A program made the translations under genes and the position numbers. Below the pieces are notes generated by a model. That model worked only from the letters and a program-made list of their open reading frames with translations, was not told the origin of the DNA and did not search any database. Below are positions 35,694 through 43,874 of a stretch of 62,435 nt of DNA, piece by piece (position 1 is the stretch's first letter; every line of letters begins with the position of its first letter). Source of the stretch: Phycisphaerales bacterium (GTDB lineage Bacteria; Planctomycetota; Phycisphaerae; UBA1845); contig CP070691.1 in the NCBI GenBank assembly GCA_020353195.1, positions 1,113,948-1,176,382 on the forward strand, read 5' to 3'.

Positions 35694-37949
35694 TTATTCG
35701 CCTTCCCTGTCCGCCGGCGTTTCACCCGCTTCGGTCTCGTCTTGGGGCATGTCCGCCAGCACGACGTCGAGCGCGATGGTGAACAGCCAATCCAAGTCCA
35801 TCGACTCGTCGGTGAGCGGGTCAACAGTCGCGGCGCCGTCCGACCGGGGTGCCGACGAGCCGCCTCGAGGCCAGCGCGGCGCCGTTCCCCTTCCCGTGTC
35901 GGGCCCGCCCGGCCCCGACGAGCCGGAACGCCCCCGGGGGCTCAAACCTGCCGGCGGGGCGCTGCCGCCCGACGAGCCGAGACGCCCGTCTGGTTCGGGG
36001 CTTCTCGGCGGCCCGATCGGGCCCCCGGTTCCGGACCCTGACGGCCCCTGCGAGCCCCTTCCCAGGGAACTACCCGATCGACGACTGGGCCTCGGCGGCG
36101 CTCCGCGGTCCGGTCGGCCACCCTCCTCTCCGCGCTCGATCGAAGTCAGCGCCACGCGGTTGACGTAGAACCCCGTGCCGGGGCGACGCCCCGCCTCGCG
36201 CAGTTTCCGTTGAAACTCGCTGTTGACGAACTGGGAATGTTTCCGATTGGGCGTTCGACACTCGAGGTACACCACGAAGCCGGGGACCTGGACGTCGACC
36301 GGGTCCGCCACCAGGTCGGCATCAGCCCCGGACCGGTCGACGAAATCCGCATCCAGCTCCTCAATGGAGAGGTCCGGGTAGTGGACGATGTCGAGGTTTT
36401 CGATAAAGACCTCGGTGCGGTCCCGCCGGCCGATCCGCTCCTCTTCTCGCAGCTTCTCCACCGCCTGGCGGTACTCCTCGGGCGTTTGCGCCTGGTCCAG
36501 AGGAGGCTGCGGTACGGGAAGGGCCTCGTGAATCATCTGCAGGATGCCAGGCAGAACAGCCTTGTTCTTCAGCAGCTGACTCATCTGGTCGATCTTTGCC
36601 TCTTCGTCCGTGCCGCCCCTTGAGATGGTGTCGAACTCCTGCTTCATCTTCTCGGCGGCTCCGAGAACCCGCCCCGCCCAGACCCCGGGCGGCCCACTTT
36701 GAGGTCCCCTCATGATGTCCTCAGCTTCGCGAACCGAGGACACCGCCCGCGGCGAGTCGGGGATTTCCGCCAGGGCGCCGCTGTCCCAGGAATACCGCAG
36801 CCACACGATTCCCGAAGCCAGCAGCAGGGCGGCTGCGGCGGCTCCAAAGAACGGACGCTTCTTGCGCCATTCCACCTGGCGGGCGATTTCCGGAGGCAGC
36901 AGGTTTGTCTCGATCTTGCTCACACCCAGACCCTGTAGCGCAAGCCCGTAAGCGACGGCAAAGTTCGGCAGCCGCGCCTTGAAGTCGTCGTCATCGACTC
37001 CCGGAGCGAACTGCATCTTGTCGAACGCGCCGGGATGTTCCACGTCCAGCTGCAGGTTCTGCTGCAGGTACTTCTGCAACACCGGCAAGCTGAACGCATT
37101 CCCGACGCCGATCACCTTCGTGAGTTCGGCGTCGCGATGGGCGGACGTGTATCGACCGATGGACCGCTGCAACTCCTGAACCAGGTCGGCGAAGACCGGC
37201 CTCATCGCCTGGAAGATCCGGCGGGCGTACTTGCTGGTGGCGGCCTGCTTCTTGAGGTTCTCGGCCTTGGCGAACGAGAGTTTGAACGCTTTGACCAGAG
37301 CTTCGGTGAAGTTGTTCCCGCCGATGGGGATGGAGCGCGTCCACAGGGTGTCGGGGCCGGCGAGAACAAGATCCGTGTTCTCCGTGCCGATGTTGATCAG
37401 GACGGTGGTCCCGCTGCCCACCATGCCGTCAAACAGAGCGGCGTTGTAGAGGGCCAGCGGAGCCGCCTGCACGATGATGGGCTCGATGCCTGCCTCTTCG
37501 AAGTGGCTGAGATAGTCGCGGATGAGTTCCCGCTTCATCGCGAAGATGCCGACCTGGATCTCCGGGGCCCCCTCCTCCTGAAACGTCTGGTAGTCCCAGA
37601 TCACCTCGTCCATGTCGAAGGGAATCTGCTGATCGGCTTCATAACGAACCAAGTCGGGGATCTTCTTGGCTTCGACCGGGGGAAGGGGTGAAAACCGCGC
37701 CAGCGTGTGGTGTCCGGGCACGCTCACCACGACCTGGTCGGCGGAGATGTCGTTCTGGGAGAGGAACTTCTCGAGCGCCTGGGTGATCTTGAGATCGCGA
37801 TCGCCGCTGGCATCCGTCAGAATGGTATCGTGCTCGACGTAGGTCTGCCCGACGACCTCGACGAGCCGGTCAGTCAACACCCGCAGCTTGATCGCCTTCA
37901 AGGCGCTCTTGCCGACGTCGATTCCCCAGGCCATCTGTCCACTGGCCAC
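35694..37949 (-). CDS. pilM: PilM fused to a PilN-like membrane segment
   Basis: Type IV pilus assembly ATPase-fold protein of 751 aa, about twice the usual 350. Residues 1-365 are PilM: WGIDVGKSALKAIKLR, the VLINIGTENTDLVL strand and IGRYTSAHRDAELTKV. A membrane helix at about 371-388 (FFGAAAAALLLASGIVWLRY) and a helical, then beta-rich part at about 400-620 correspond to PilN. The remainder is a Pro/Gly/Ser/Arg-rich linker (about 605-715) ending in an acidic tail. The fusion joins the cytoplasmic PilM to its membrane partner. It is the first gene of the pil operon. Confidence 0.88.
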   Translation of the reverse strand: MASGQMAWGIDVGKSALKAIKLRVLTDRLVEVVGQTYVEHDTILTDASGDRDLKITQALEKFLSQNDISADQVVVSVPGHHTLARFSPLPPVEAKKIPDLVRYEADQQIPFDMDEVIWDYQTFQEEGAPEIQVGIFAMKRELIRDYLSHFEEAGIEPIIVQAAPLALYNAALFDGMVGSGTTVLINIGTENTDLVLAGPDTLWTRSIPIGGNNFTEALVKAFKLSFAKAENLKKQAATSKYARRIFQAMRPVFADLVQELQRSIGRYTSAHRDAELTKVIGVGNAFSLPVLQKYLQQNLQLDVEHPGAFDKMQFAPGVDDDDFKARLPNFAVAYGLALQGLGVSKIETNLLPPEIARQVEWRKKRPFFGAAAAALLLASGIVWLRYSWDSGALAEIPDSPRAVSSVREAEDIMRGPQSGPPGVWAGRVLGAAEKMKQEFDTISRGGTDEEAKIDQMSQLLKNKAVLPGILQMIHEALPVPQPPLDQAQTPEEYRQAVEKLREEERIGRRDRTEVFIENLDIVHYPDLSIEELDADFVDRSGADADLVADPVDVQVPGFVVYLECRTPNRKHSQFVNSEFQRKLREAGRRPGTGFYVNRVALTSIERGEEGGRPDRGAPPRPSRRSGSSLGRGSQGPSGSGTGGPIGPPRSPEPDGRLGSSGGSAPPAGLSPRGRSGSSGPGGPDTGRGTAPRWPRGGSSAPRSDGAATVDPLTDESMDLDWLFTIALDVVLADMPQDETEAGETPADREGE

Positions 37950-38015
37950 GACACGCCTCCTTCTGCAAAATGACGACGTTGTCTTCCGGTCTCGCCTCGC
38001 GTAAAGTCGGTCATC

Positions 38016-39587
38016 ATGTCCGGCAAGTATCGGCTAACCACGCTGGGCTGTAAAGTCAATCAGTACGAGTCCCAGCAAATCCGCGAGACGCTTGAATCAC
38101 TCGGGCTTCGCGCCGCCCGCCGGGGCGAGACCCCCGACCTGGGCGTCGTGAACACGTGCGCTGTCACTGTAAGTGCGGCCCGCAAGAGCCGTCAGTTCAT
38201 TCGCCGCGTTTCCGAGCAAGGCAAGGTCCCGATCGTGGTCGTCGGCTGCTACGCGGCCGCCGCCGCCGACACGCTGCAGCACATGGATGGTGTCGTGGCT
38301 GTGCTCGGGCACGACCGCGACATCTGCCAGGAACTGCGCGAGGTTGCCTCATGTCGGCTGGAAACTGGTGCGGATCACCGTCACCGCCTCGGCGCCCCTG
38401 GACGCGCTGACGCCCACGAGCCCCATCCGGCGGCTGGCAGAGCCTCGGTCGGGGATGACGTACTTCGAAGCACAACCGACCCGGTGCAGGGGCCGCCTTC
38501 CACGCGGAGCGCAGATTGCCGACCCGCCACCACTTCTAGTATTCGCATCCCGGTCGGCCGTGTCAACAACGCCAACCCGCTGAATCGGACCATCCGCGCC
38601 TTCGCCGGCCATCAACGGGCGTTTCTGAAAGTACAGGACGGCTGCGACGCGCGCTGCACGTACTGCATCATCCCCCGTCTCCGCCCGCGACCGGGCTGGA
38701 AACCGATCGCGACGGCCGTCGAGGAAGCACGGGCACTCGTCGGCGCCGGACACCGCGAGATCGTGGTGACCGGCATCTATCTCGGTGCGTACGGGCGTTC
38801 GACGGCCGTTCGACGCCCGTTCAACGACGATGCGTCACCGCTGGCGGACCTGATCGACGCGCTGGCGACGGTGGAGGGATTGACCCGGCTCCGGCTGTCC
38901 AGCCTGGAACCGGGTGACGTGGATGACCGCTTGCTGTCAGCCCTGCGCCGTCACGACTGCTGCGTGCCGCACCTGCATGTTCCGCTTCAGGCGGGCAGCG
39001 ACGCCGTCTTGCGCCGCATGAACCGGCAGTACACGGTCGGCCAATTCTTCGACATGATCGACCGGGTCCGGACGGAGCTTGATCGCCCCGCCTTGAGTAC
39101 GGACGTCGTCGTGGGGTTCCCCGGGGAAACGGACGCCGACTTCGAGCGGACGCTGGACATCGTCCGGCATGCGGCGTTCTGCAAGGTCCACGCGTTTCCA
39201 TTCAGTCCCCGGCCTGGGACCGCCGCCGCCGGATGGGCGGATCAGTTTGTGGACTCCGGCGTTGTCAAGCAGCGGATGAACCGGCTGGCCGACGTCGAGC
39301 GGCAAACGGCGCGGCGATTCGTCGGCAGCTTCGTCGGGTGCGAAGAGCGCGTCATCGTGGAACAATCGGCAAGCGAGGCGAGCCGAACCGCTGGCAAACC
39401 GCACGACTCGCTTCGCCACGGGCGAACCGATCGCTATTTCGACGTGCACTTCGCCGGGCCGGACGTATGCGCTGGCGATGTCGCGAAGGTGCGCATCGAC
39501 GCAGTGACCCCCGGAGGTGCCCGGGGCACGCTTATAAAAACCCTTTGCGCGACTAATTGCTTGTCGGACCGCCATCGCGTAACCTGA
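38016..39587 (+). CDS. mtaB: tRNA methylthiotransferase MtaB
   Basis: Radical-SAM enzyme that adds a methylthio group to t6A37 of tRNA. The N-terminal UPF0004 domain has cluster Cys C12, C48 and C78 (TLGCKVNQYES is MtaB-type). The radical-SAM motif is C210-x3-C214-x2-C217 in DGCDARCTYCIIP, and the TRAM end is present. At 523 aa it is about 80 longer than usual: residues about 112-195, between the two domains, do not resemble the family and are rich in Pro, Ala and His. It is divergent from the pil operon, 66 bases from pilM. Confidence 0.88.
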   Translation: MSGKYRLTTLGCKVNQYESQQIRETLESLGLRAARRGETPDLGVVNTCAVTVSAARKSRQFIRRVSEQGKVPIVVVGCYAAAAADTLQHMDGVVAVLGHDRDICQELREVASCRLETGADHRHRLGAPGRADAHEPHPAAGRASVGDDVLRSTTDPVQGPPSTRSADCRPATTSSIRIPVGRVNNANPLNRTIRAFAGHQRAFLKVQDGCDARCTYCIIPRLRPRPGWKPIATAVEEARALVGAGHREIVVTGIYLGAYGRSTAVRRPFNDDASPLADLIDALATVEGLTRLRLSSLEPGDVDDRLLSALRRHDCCVPHLHVPLQAGSDAVLRRMNRQYTVGQFFDMIDRVRTELDRPALSTDVVVGFPGETDADFERTLDIVRHAAFCKVHAFPFSPRPGTAAAGWADQFVDSGVVKQRMNRLADVERQTARRFVGSFVGCEERVIVEQSASEASRTAGKPHDSLRHGRTDRYFDVHFAGPDVCAGDVAKVRIDAVTPGGARGTLIKTLCATNCLSDRHRVT

Positions 39588-39615
39588 TATTGCCGCAGTA
39601 TGCAAGATTCAAAAC

Positions 39616-39869
39616 GAACCGCGACCGTAAGGGAGCGGCCAACATGCGAGACCCTCCGCCGAAGGCGGATGAGCGAGCGCCCGTGAGCAGAACCGCGCCC
39701 GTGAGGGAGCGGACGCTTCCCGGCGACGGGCGCTTTCGCGCCGCTTCCTTACGGGCGCGGTTCGGCCTGCGGAGCGCGCAACGCACGGCTATTCCGAACC
39801 GCGACCGTAAGGAAGCGGCGGCACCCCCGCGGTCGACGCTTCTGAGCCACTTCCTTACGGGCGCGGTTC
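39616..39869. repeat. Five copies of a 23-bp element in two inverted-repeat units
   Basis: A 23-bp sequence beginning GAACCGCG and ending AGCGG occurs in direct orientation at 39616-39638, 39690-39712 and 39796-39818, and inverted at 39741-39763 and 39847-39869. The last four form two identical-geometry units of 74 bp (23-bp arms, 28-bp loop). The form resembles REP/BIME-type intergenic repeats. Confidence 0.8.
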
Positions 39870-39978
39870 GGATCGACGGCTCGGCTGCTGTGAGCACTTG
39901 ACCAACGCGGGGTGCGTCGGCTCCTCGTATCGCGGCCCGATGATCCCATTGCTCCGCAGAGCGCAAGGGGGTGTGGGC

Positions 39979-41067
39979 ATGGCGAAATTCACCTGTCCGG
40001 GTTGCGGAACCCACTACAGACTTCCGGAGGGCGCCGCGGGCAAGAGAGTCCGCTGCAAGAAGTGCGGGAAGATCACGCAGATCCTCGATGACGATGACGG
40101 TCCGATCCGCCTCGCCGGCGAGCCGGACGACTTCTTTGCCGAAGCCGCCGCGGCCGCTTCGCGCGGCGGTCCCGCCGCAACGGCCGATTCGCCCGGTATG
40201 GGGTACCCGTCCGCCGATTCGGCGTCTCATGCCGTCGCAGAGGCTGACGCCCTGGTCGCCGCCGGCCGAATCTCCGACACCCGCCCCGCCGGCCGAACCT
40301 TCTGGAGTGACGTCGGCTGGAGCTTCCTGTTCATTACGCAACCGGGCAATGTCGTCACCTTCGTGATCATCTGGCTTCTGTACATCGCTGGTCCAATTGT
40401 CAGGTTTTCCGGTTGCATCGGTATAGCCGCCAGTTTGATTCTCGCCGGCTGGATTTGCTCGTTTCTTCTGAAGTGTGTTGTGGAGGCCGCTTCAGGAGAA
40501 GACGACCTACCCAAACTGACTCTTACTGAGGGGTTTATGGATGACATCCTGGTCCCACTTTTCAAAGTCCTCGTGACCCTCGTCGTTCTTTTCGTGCCGC
40601 CTCTTGCCTACTTGGTTTTCATCTCAATACTGGCATCGGACCGCTCGTCGTTCATCGCAACCGGACTTGGCGATCCGATTACACTACTTAGCACCGAAGG
40701 GATGATCGCACTCCCCTATGCTTTGCTGATGGCTGCTGCAATTTACCTGGCGCCGATCGCCCTTCTGGTAGTTGCGCTGGGCGGCGTACTTGACCTCTTC
40801 CGCATCGACCTGATTGTCAGAACAATCACCCAGACGTTCTTGCCGTACCTGGCGACATTTGCCTTTCTGGCCGGTGCGATCATGCTGTTCAAAGGGGCTC
40901 GCTGGGTGATTTCGGCTGCGGCCGGGGGCACCACATTCGGCGCTAACGCCGTTGTGCTTGGTTTGCTTGGGTCGGCCTTGACCGCTTACTTTGACATTTC
41001 TGTCGCGCGGATCATCGGACTGTATTATCGCCACTACAAGCACCGGTTTGCCTGGCAGTGGGAGTAG
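39979..41067 (+). CDS. Zinc-ribbon multi-pass membrane protein of unknown function
   Basis: Protein of 362 aa. The start MAKFTCPGCGTHYRLPEG opens with a four-cysteine zinc ribbon (CPGC with CKKC) of the MJ0042 type. A low-complexity Ala/Gly stretch follows to about residue 105. From there five or six hydrophobic helices run to the end (VVTFVIIWLLYIAGPIV, PLFKVLVTLVVLFVPPLAYL, YLATFAFLAGAIMLF), like DUF4013-type proteins, an assignment I hold loosely. The 3' half uses noticeably more A/T-ending codons than neighbouring genes. A strong hairpin terminator follows. Confidence 0.75.
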   Translation: MAKFTCPGCGTHYRLPEGAAGKRVRCKKCGKITQILDDDDGPIRLAGEPDDFFAEAAAAASRGGPAATADSPGMGYPSADSASHAVAEADALVAAGRISDTRPAGRTFWSDVGWSFLFITQPGNVVTFVIIWLLYIAGPIVRFSGCIGIAASLILAGWICSFLLKCVVEAASGEDDLPKLTLTEGFMDDILVPLFKVLVTLVVLFVPPLAYLVFISILASDRSSFIATGLGDPITLLSTEGMIALPYALLMAAAIYLAPIALLVVALGGVLDLFRIDLIVRTITQTFLPYLATFAFLAGAIMLFKGARWVISAAAGGTTFGANAVVLGLLGSALTAYFDISVARIIGLYYRHYKHRFAWQWE

Positions 41068-41079
41068 GGGGAGAAGAAT

Positions 41080-41113
41080 GAACGGTGAGTGAAGAAGTCT
41101 TCACTCACCGTTC
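41080..41113. terminator. Perfect 16-bp hairpin terminator between convergent genes
   Basis: GAACGGTGAGTGAAGA (41080-41095) is the exact reverse complement of 41098-41113, with a 2-base centre. It lies between the zinc-ribbon membrane gene and the VIT/vWFA gene, which converge, so it probably ends both transcripts. Confidence 0.85.
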
Positions 41114-41135
41114 TTCCTCTATCGTTTCCGCGTTT

Positions 41136-43616
41136 CTACTTCGTGGTGAACGCCGGCAGTTGGATGCGGCGGACCTCCTCCAGCAAGGCCAGCACCTCCA
41201 GCTTCGACACTTCAATCGTACCGATGACCATCTTGACGCTCTTGGTCCGCACGAGAATCTTGAATCCGAGCGATTCGAGCTTCTTGATGGTCGCCTCGGA
41301 CGTGTCGGCCAGGTAGACCGCGACCTCGATCCGGTTGTTGACGACCTTCACCTTGCCGTCGCTGTAGTTGCCGTCGTCGCCGACCTTGGCGGCCAGACCC
41401 TGCAGTTCCGCCGCCAGCTTGATCTGCAACTTGCGCTCGCGCTTCTGCTCGGGCGTGAGGTTGGCGTCATCGTCAATCGCTTGGAGAAGGTCCCTCGGCG
41501 AAACAACGATGCCGCTCGCCTCGTACTCCGCCATCGGAGCACCGAGAGACATCGGCGCTATGCGCGCCCTTCTTAGCGGCATGGAAGCGTTGGCAGCCTT
41601 TCCGCCGTTGTGGTACATAACGCCGCGGCCGCCGCCGAACCCGCCGCCGCCGCCGAATCCGCCTTCCTTCTTTCCAAACACACCATCGTAGCTGACGCCC
41701 TCGGGCATCTCGACGGGGACCAGCACCTTGGTGGGCTGACCGCCGCGCGTGATGGTCAGCTCCTCGACCGCGACGAAGCTCGTGTACTGCGTGAGCAGGC
41801 GATACTCCATGCCCAGTTTGACGATGGCGTCCTTGATGACCGCGTCGGGTTGCCCGCTTTGGATACCGGGCAAATCCTGGTCCATCAGGTGCTCGACCTT
41901 CGCCCGCGCCCACAGCGACGCGATGACCTCGTTACGCCCGAACGTGCCCGGCAGATTCACCACGATGTCGCGCTCGAAGACTTCGCTGCCCCGCCGGCCG
42001 GTCAACCGGATCGTGCCCGACGCGGGCGCGGTGTACCTGGCCTTGATGACGACCGGCTTGGCGCTGAACAGGTCGGGAATCCACTGGGGGTAAACCTCGT
42101 CAACGGGAAGACCGCCCCAGTCGATCTCGATGTCGGTCAGGACGGGCGTGCTGACGCGATCGTAGAACCGGTTGGCCGCCCCGTCGGCCTGAGCCTGGGA
42201 CAGCACGTACTCCACCTCGCCGCGGCCCGCCCGCGCCATTCCGTCGAGCAGGAAGCGGTTGACGCTTCGCCCGATCCCGAACGAGAAGACCCGCGTGGTG
42301 CCGGCGTTCGTCTTGACCGCGCCGATGATGGCCAGGTCGTTGCCGACGTATCCATCGGTCATGAAGCAGACGATGCGGACGCGGTCCGGATCCTGGTCAC
42401 CGCCGAGGCAGGCGTTGATGGCCTTCATCATCTCGGTGCCGCCGCTGCCCTGCAGGCTCTGCAGGTAGGCCAGCGCCTTGGCCCGGTTCTCGTCGGTGTT
42501 GGGCACGGGCTTGTCGAAACAGAAGCCCACACCACCGGCGAACGTCATCAGATTGAACGTGTCGTCGGGATTGAGGTTCTCGATGCACATCTGCATGGTC
42601 TTCTTGGCCGTCTCGATGGGAAAGCCGCTCATCGACCCACTCTTGTCGATGACGAAGATCATCTCCTTGGGCACGATCCACTCCGGCGCGACGCGCTGCG
42701 GCGGCTGGAGGATCAGCGTGAAGAAGCCGCCACGGTCGTCGAAGTGTGACAGCAGCGTGTCGCCGATGTCGTCGGTGGCGGTCTTGTAGGTCAGGACGAA
42801 ATCCTTGTTGGGGATGACCTTGCGGTCCTTCAGAGTGACATTTGCCTCCGACTGGATGCCGTCGGCATAGTCGACCTCGACCTCGTGCTGGGGCGACTTC
42901 AGGTCACGGATGGGGAAGCCGGCGGCGATCTCGACGGAGATCGAAACATCGTGCCCGGCCCGCATCCCTTCGGGAATCACGGGCGGGGTGATCTTGTCGG
43001 CATCGGGCACCTCGGGCGTGGGTTGGCCGGTGGTCATCGGGGCCGGTGCACTCCCGCCGCCGGGGATATACCGCGGCCCGACGACCATCGGGAAGTCGAA
43101 GTGGTACGTGCCCTCTTGCCAGTCGAGATTCTCGACATAGCTGATGCGGATCTCGACCCGCTCGCCGGGCTCGATGTTGGCCACCGACTGCGTGAAGATG
43201 TTGGGGCGCTCCTGGTCCAGCAGACTGGCCACGTGGCCGGCCGCCTTGGCCTCCTCGTAGATCTGACGGGCCTCCTCGCGGGGCTTGATGACGCCGCGGA
43301 CGACCCGCTCGCCGACGGTCATGGTCATGTCGTCGACCGCGGCATTCTGGGAGAGCGGGAAGACGTAGACCCCCTCGATCTTGTAATCGAAGGGGTTATG
43401 AAACTTCTGCGTAACTTCCACACGGGCTACGAACCCGGTGATGCGGACCTGAACGTCGGTGTGCTCCAGCGGGCACGGCCCGAGCGCCTGCCCCTCCGGG
43501 CCGGTGGCTTGCAGCATGCCCTCGGTGGGCGGCTCGGCCTGGGCGAAGGCGGCCCCGGCAGCCGGTCCGAGTATCAACAGCCCGATTCCACCTGCAATTG
43601 ATGCGGCGCGTAGCAT
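41136..43616 (-). CDS. Secreted VIT plus von Willebrand A domain protein
   Basis: Protein of 826 aa with a signal peptide (cut near AFAQA) and a start fixed by AAGGAG. A VIT domain (about 40-180; FPLSQNAAVDDMTMTVGERVV, EEAKAAGHVASLL) precedes a vWFA domain with a complete MIDAS start at 324-328 (DKSGS in FVIDKSGSMSG), the same order as inter-alpha-trypsin inhibitor heavy chains. A C-terminal Gly-rich hinge (FGGGGGFGGGRG, near 660) and a helical tail follow. Bacterial members are thought to bind proteins or metal at the surface. It has no obvious operon partner. Confidence 0.88.
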   Translation of the reverse strand: MLRAASIAGGIGLLILGPAAGAAFAQAEPPTEGMLQATGPEGQALGPCPLEHTDVQVRITGFVARVEVTQKFHNPFDYKIEGVYVFPLSQNAAVDDMTMTVGERVVRGVIKPREEARQIYEEAKAAGHVASLLDQERPNIFTQSVANIEPGERVEIRISYVENLDWQEGTYHFDFPMVVGPRYIPGGGSAPAPMTTGQPTPEVPDADKITPPVIPEGMRAGHDVSISVEIAAGFPIRDLKSPQHEVEVDYADGIQSEANVTLKDRKVIPNKDFVLTYKTATDDIGDTLLSHFDDRGGFFTLILQPPQRVAPEWIVPKEMIFVIDKSGSMSGFPIETAKKTMQMCIENLNPDDTFNLMTFAGGVGFCFDKPVPNTDENRAKALAYLQSLQGSGGTEMMKAINACLGGDQDPDRVRIVCFMTDGYVGNDLAIIGAVKTNAGTTRVFSFGIGRSVNRFLLDGMARAGRGEVEYVLSQAQADGAANRFYDRVSTPVLTDIEIDWGGLPVDEVYPQWIPDLFSAKPVVIKARYTAPASGTIRLTGRRGSEVFERDIVVNLPGTFGRNEVIASLWARAKVEHLMDQDLPGIQSGQPDAVIKDAIVKLGMEYRLLTQYTSFVAVEELTITRGGQPTKVLVPVEMPEGVSYDGVFGKKEGGFGGGGGFGGGRGVMYHNGGKAANASMPLRRARIAPMSLGAPMAEYEASGIVVSPRDLLQAIDDDANLTPEQKRERKLQIKLAAELQGLAAKVGDDGNYSDGKVKVVNNRIEVAVYLADTSEATIKKLESLGFKILVRTKSVKMVIGTIEVSKLEVLALLEEVRRIQLPAFTTK

Positions 43617-43874
43617 TGTCCAATCTCCTTTGTGAGAGGGTCCAGTATGGTTCCACCTGATTAGACCGCCGACCGGCCGGCCGGTTCCAGGGAAAATCGC
43701 AGTGGAGAAACGAGGACGGCCTGGATCTCCGGGCTCTGGCCGAGGCCGTGTCTCGCTGTGGCTCCGGCCGGCGTCCAGGTACCGTCAGTCGTGTAGGGTC
43801 GTCGTCCGCGGAGCATCCGATTAAAGCCCGTCGGCGTGGGTCCGGCGGGGGTGGGGCGAGGGGGGTCTCGCCGC
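43617..43874. other. Intergenic stretch, no gene seen
   Basis: About 260 bases between the GHL10 gene end and the start of the VIT/vWFA gene, which is transcribed away from it. It should hold the promoter of the VIT/vWFA gene. No repeat is evident. Confidence 0.4.

Noticed and set aside
39557..39901. Frames running through the 23-bp repeats
   Set aside because: Their apparent coding comes from the repeated GAACCGCG blocks and they lack a start signal.
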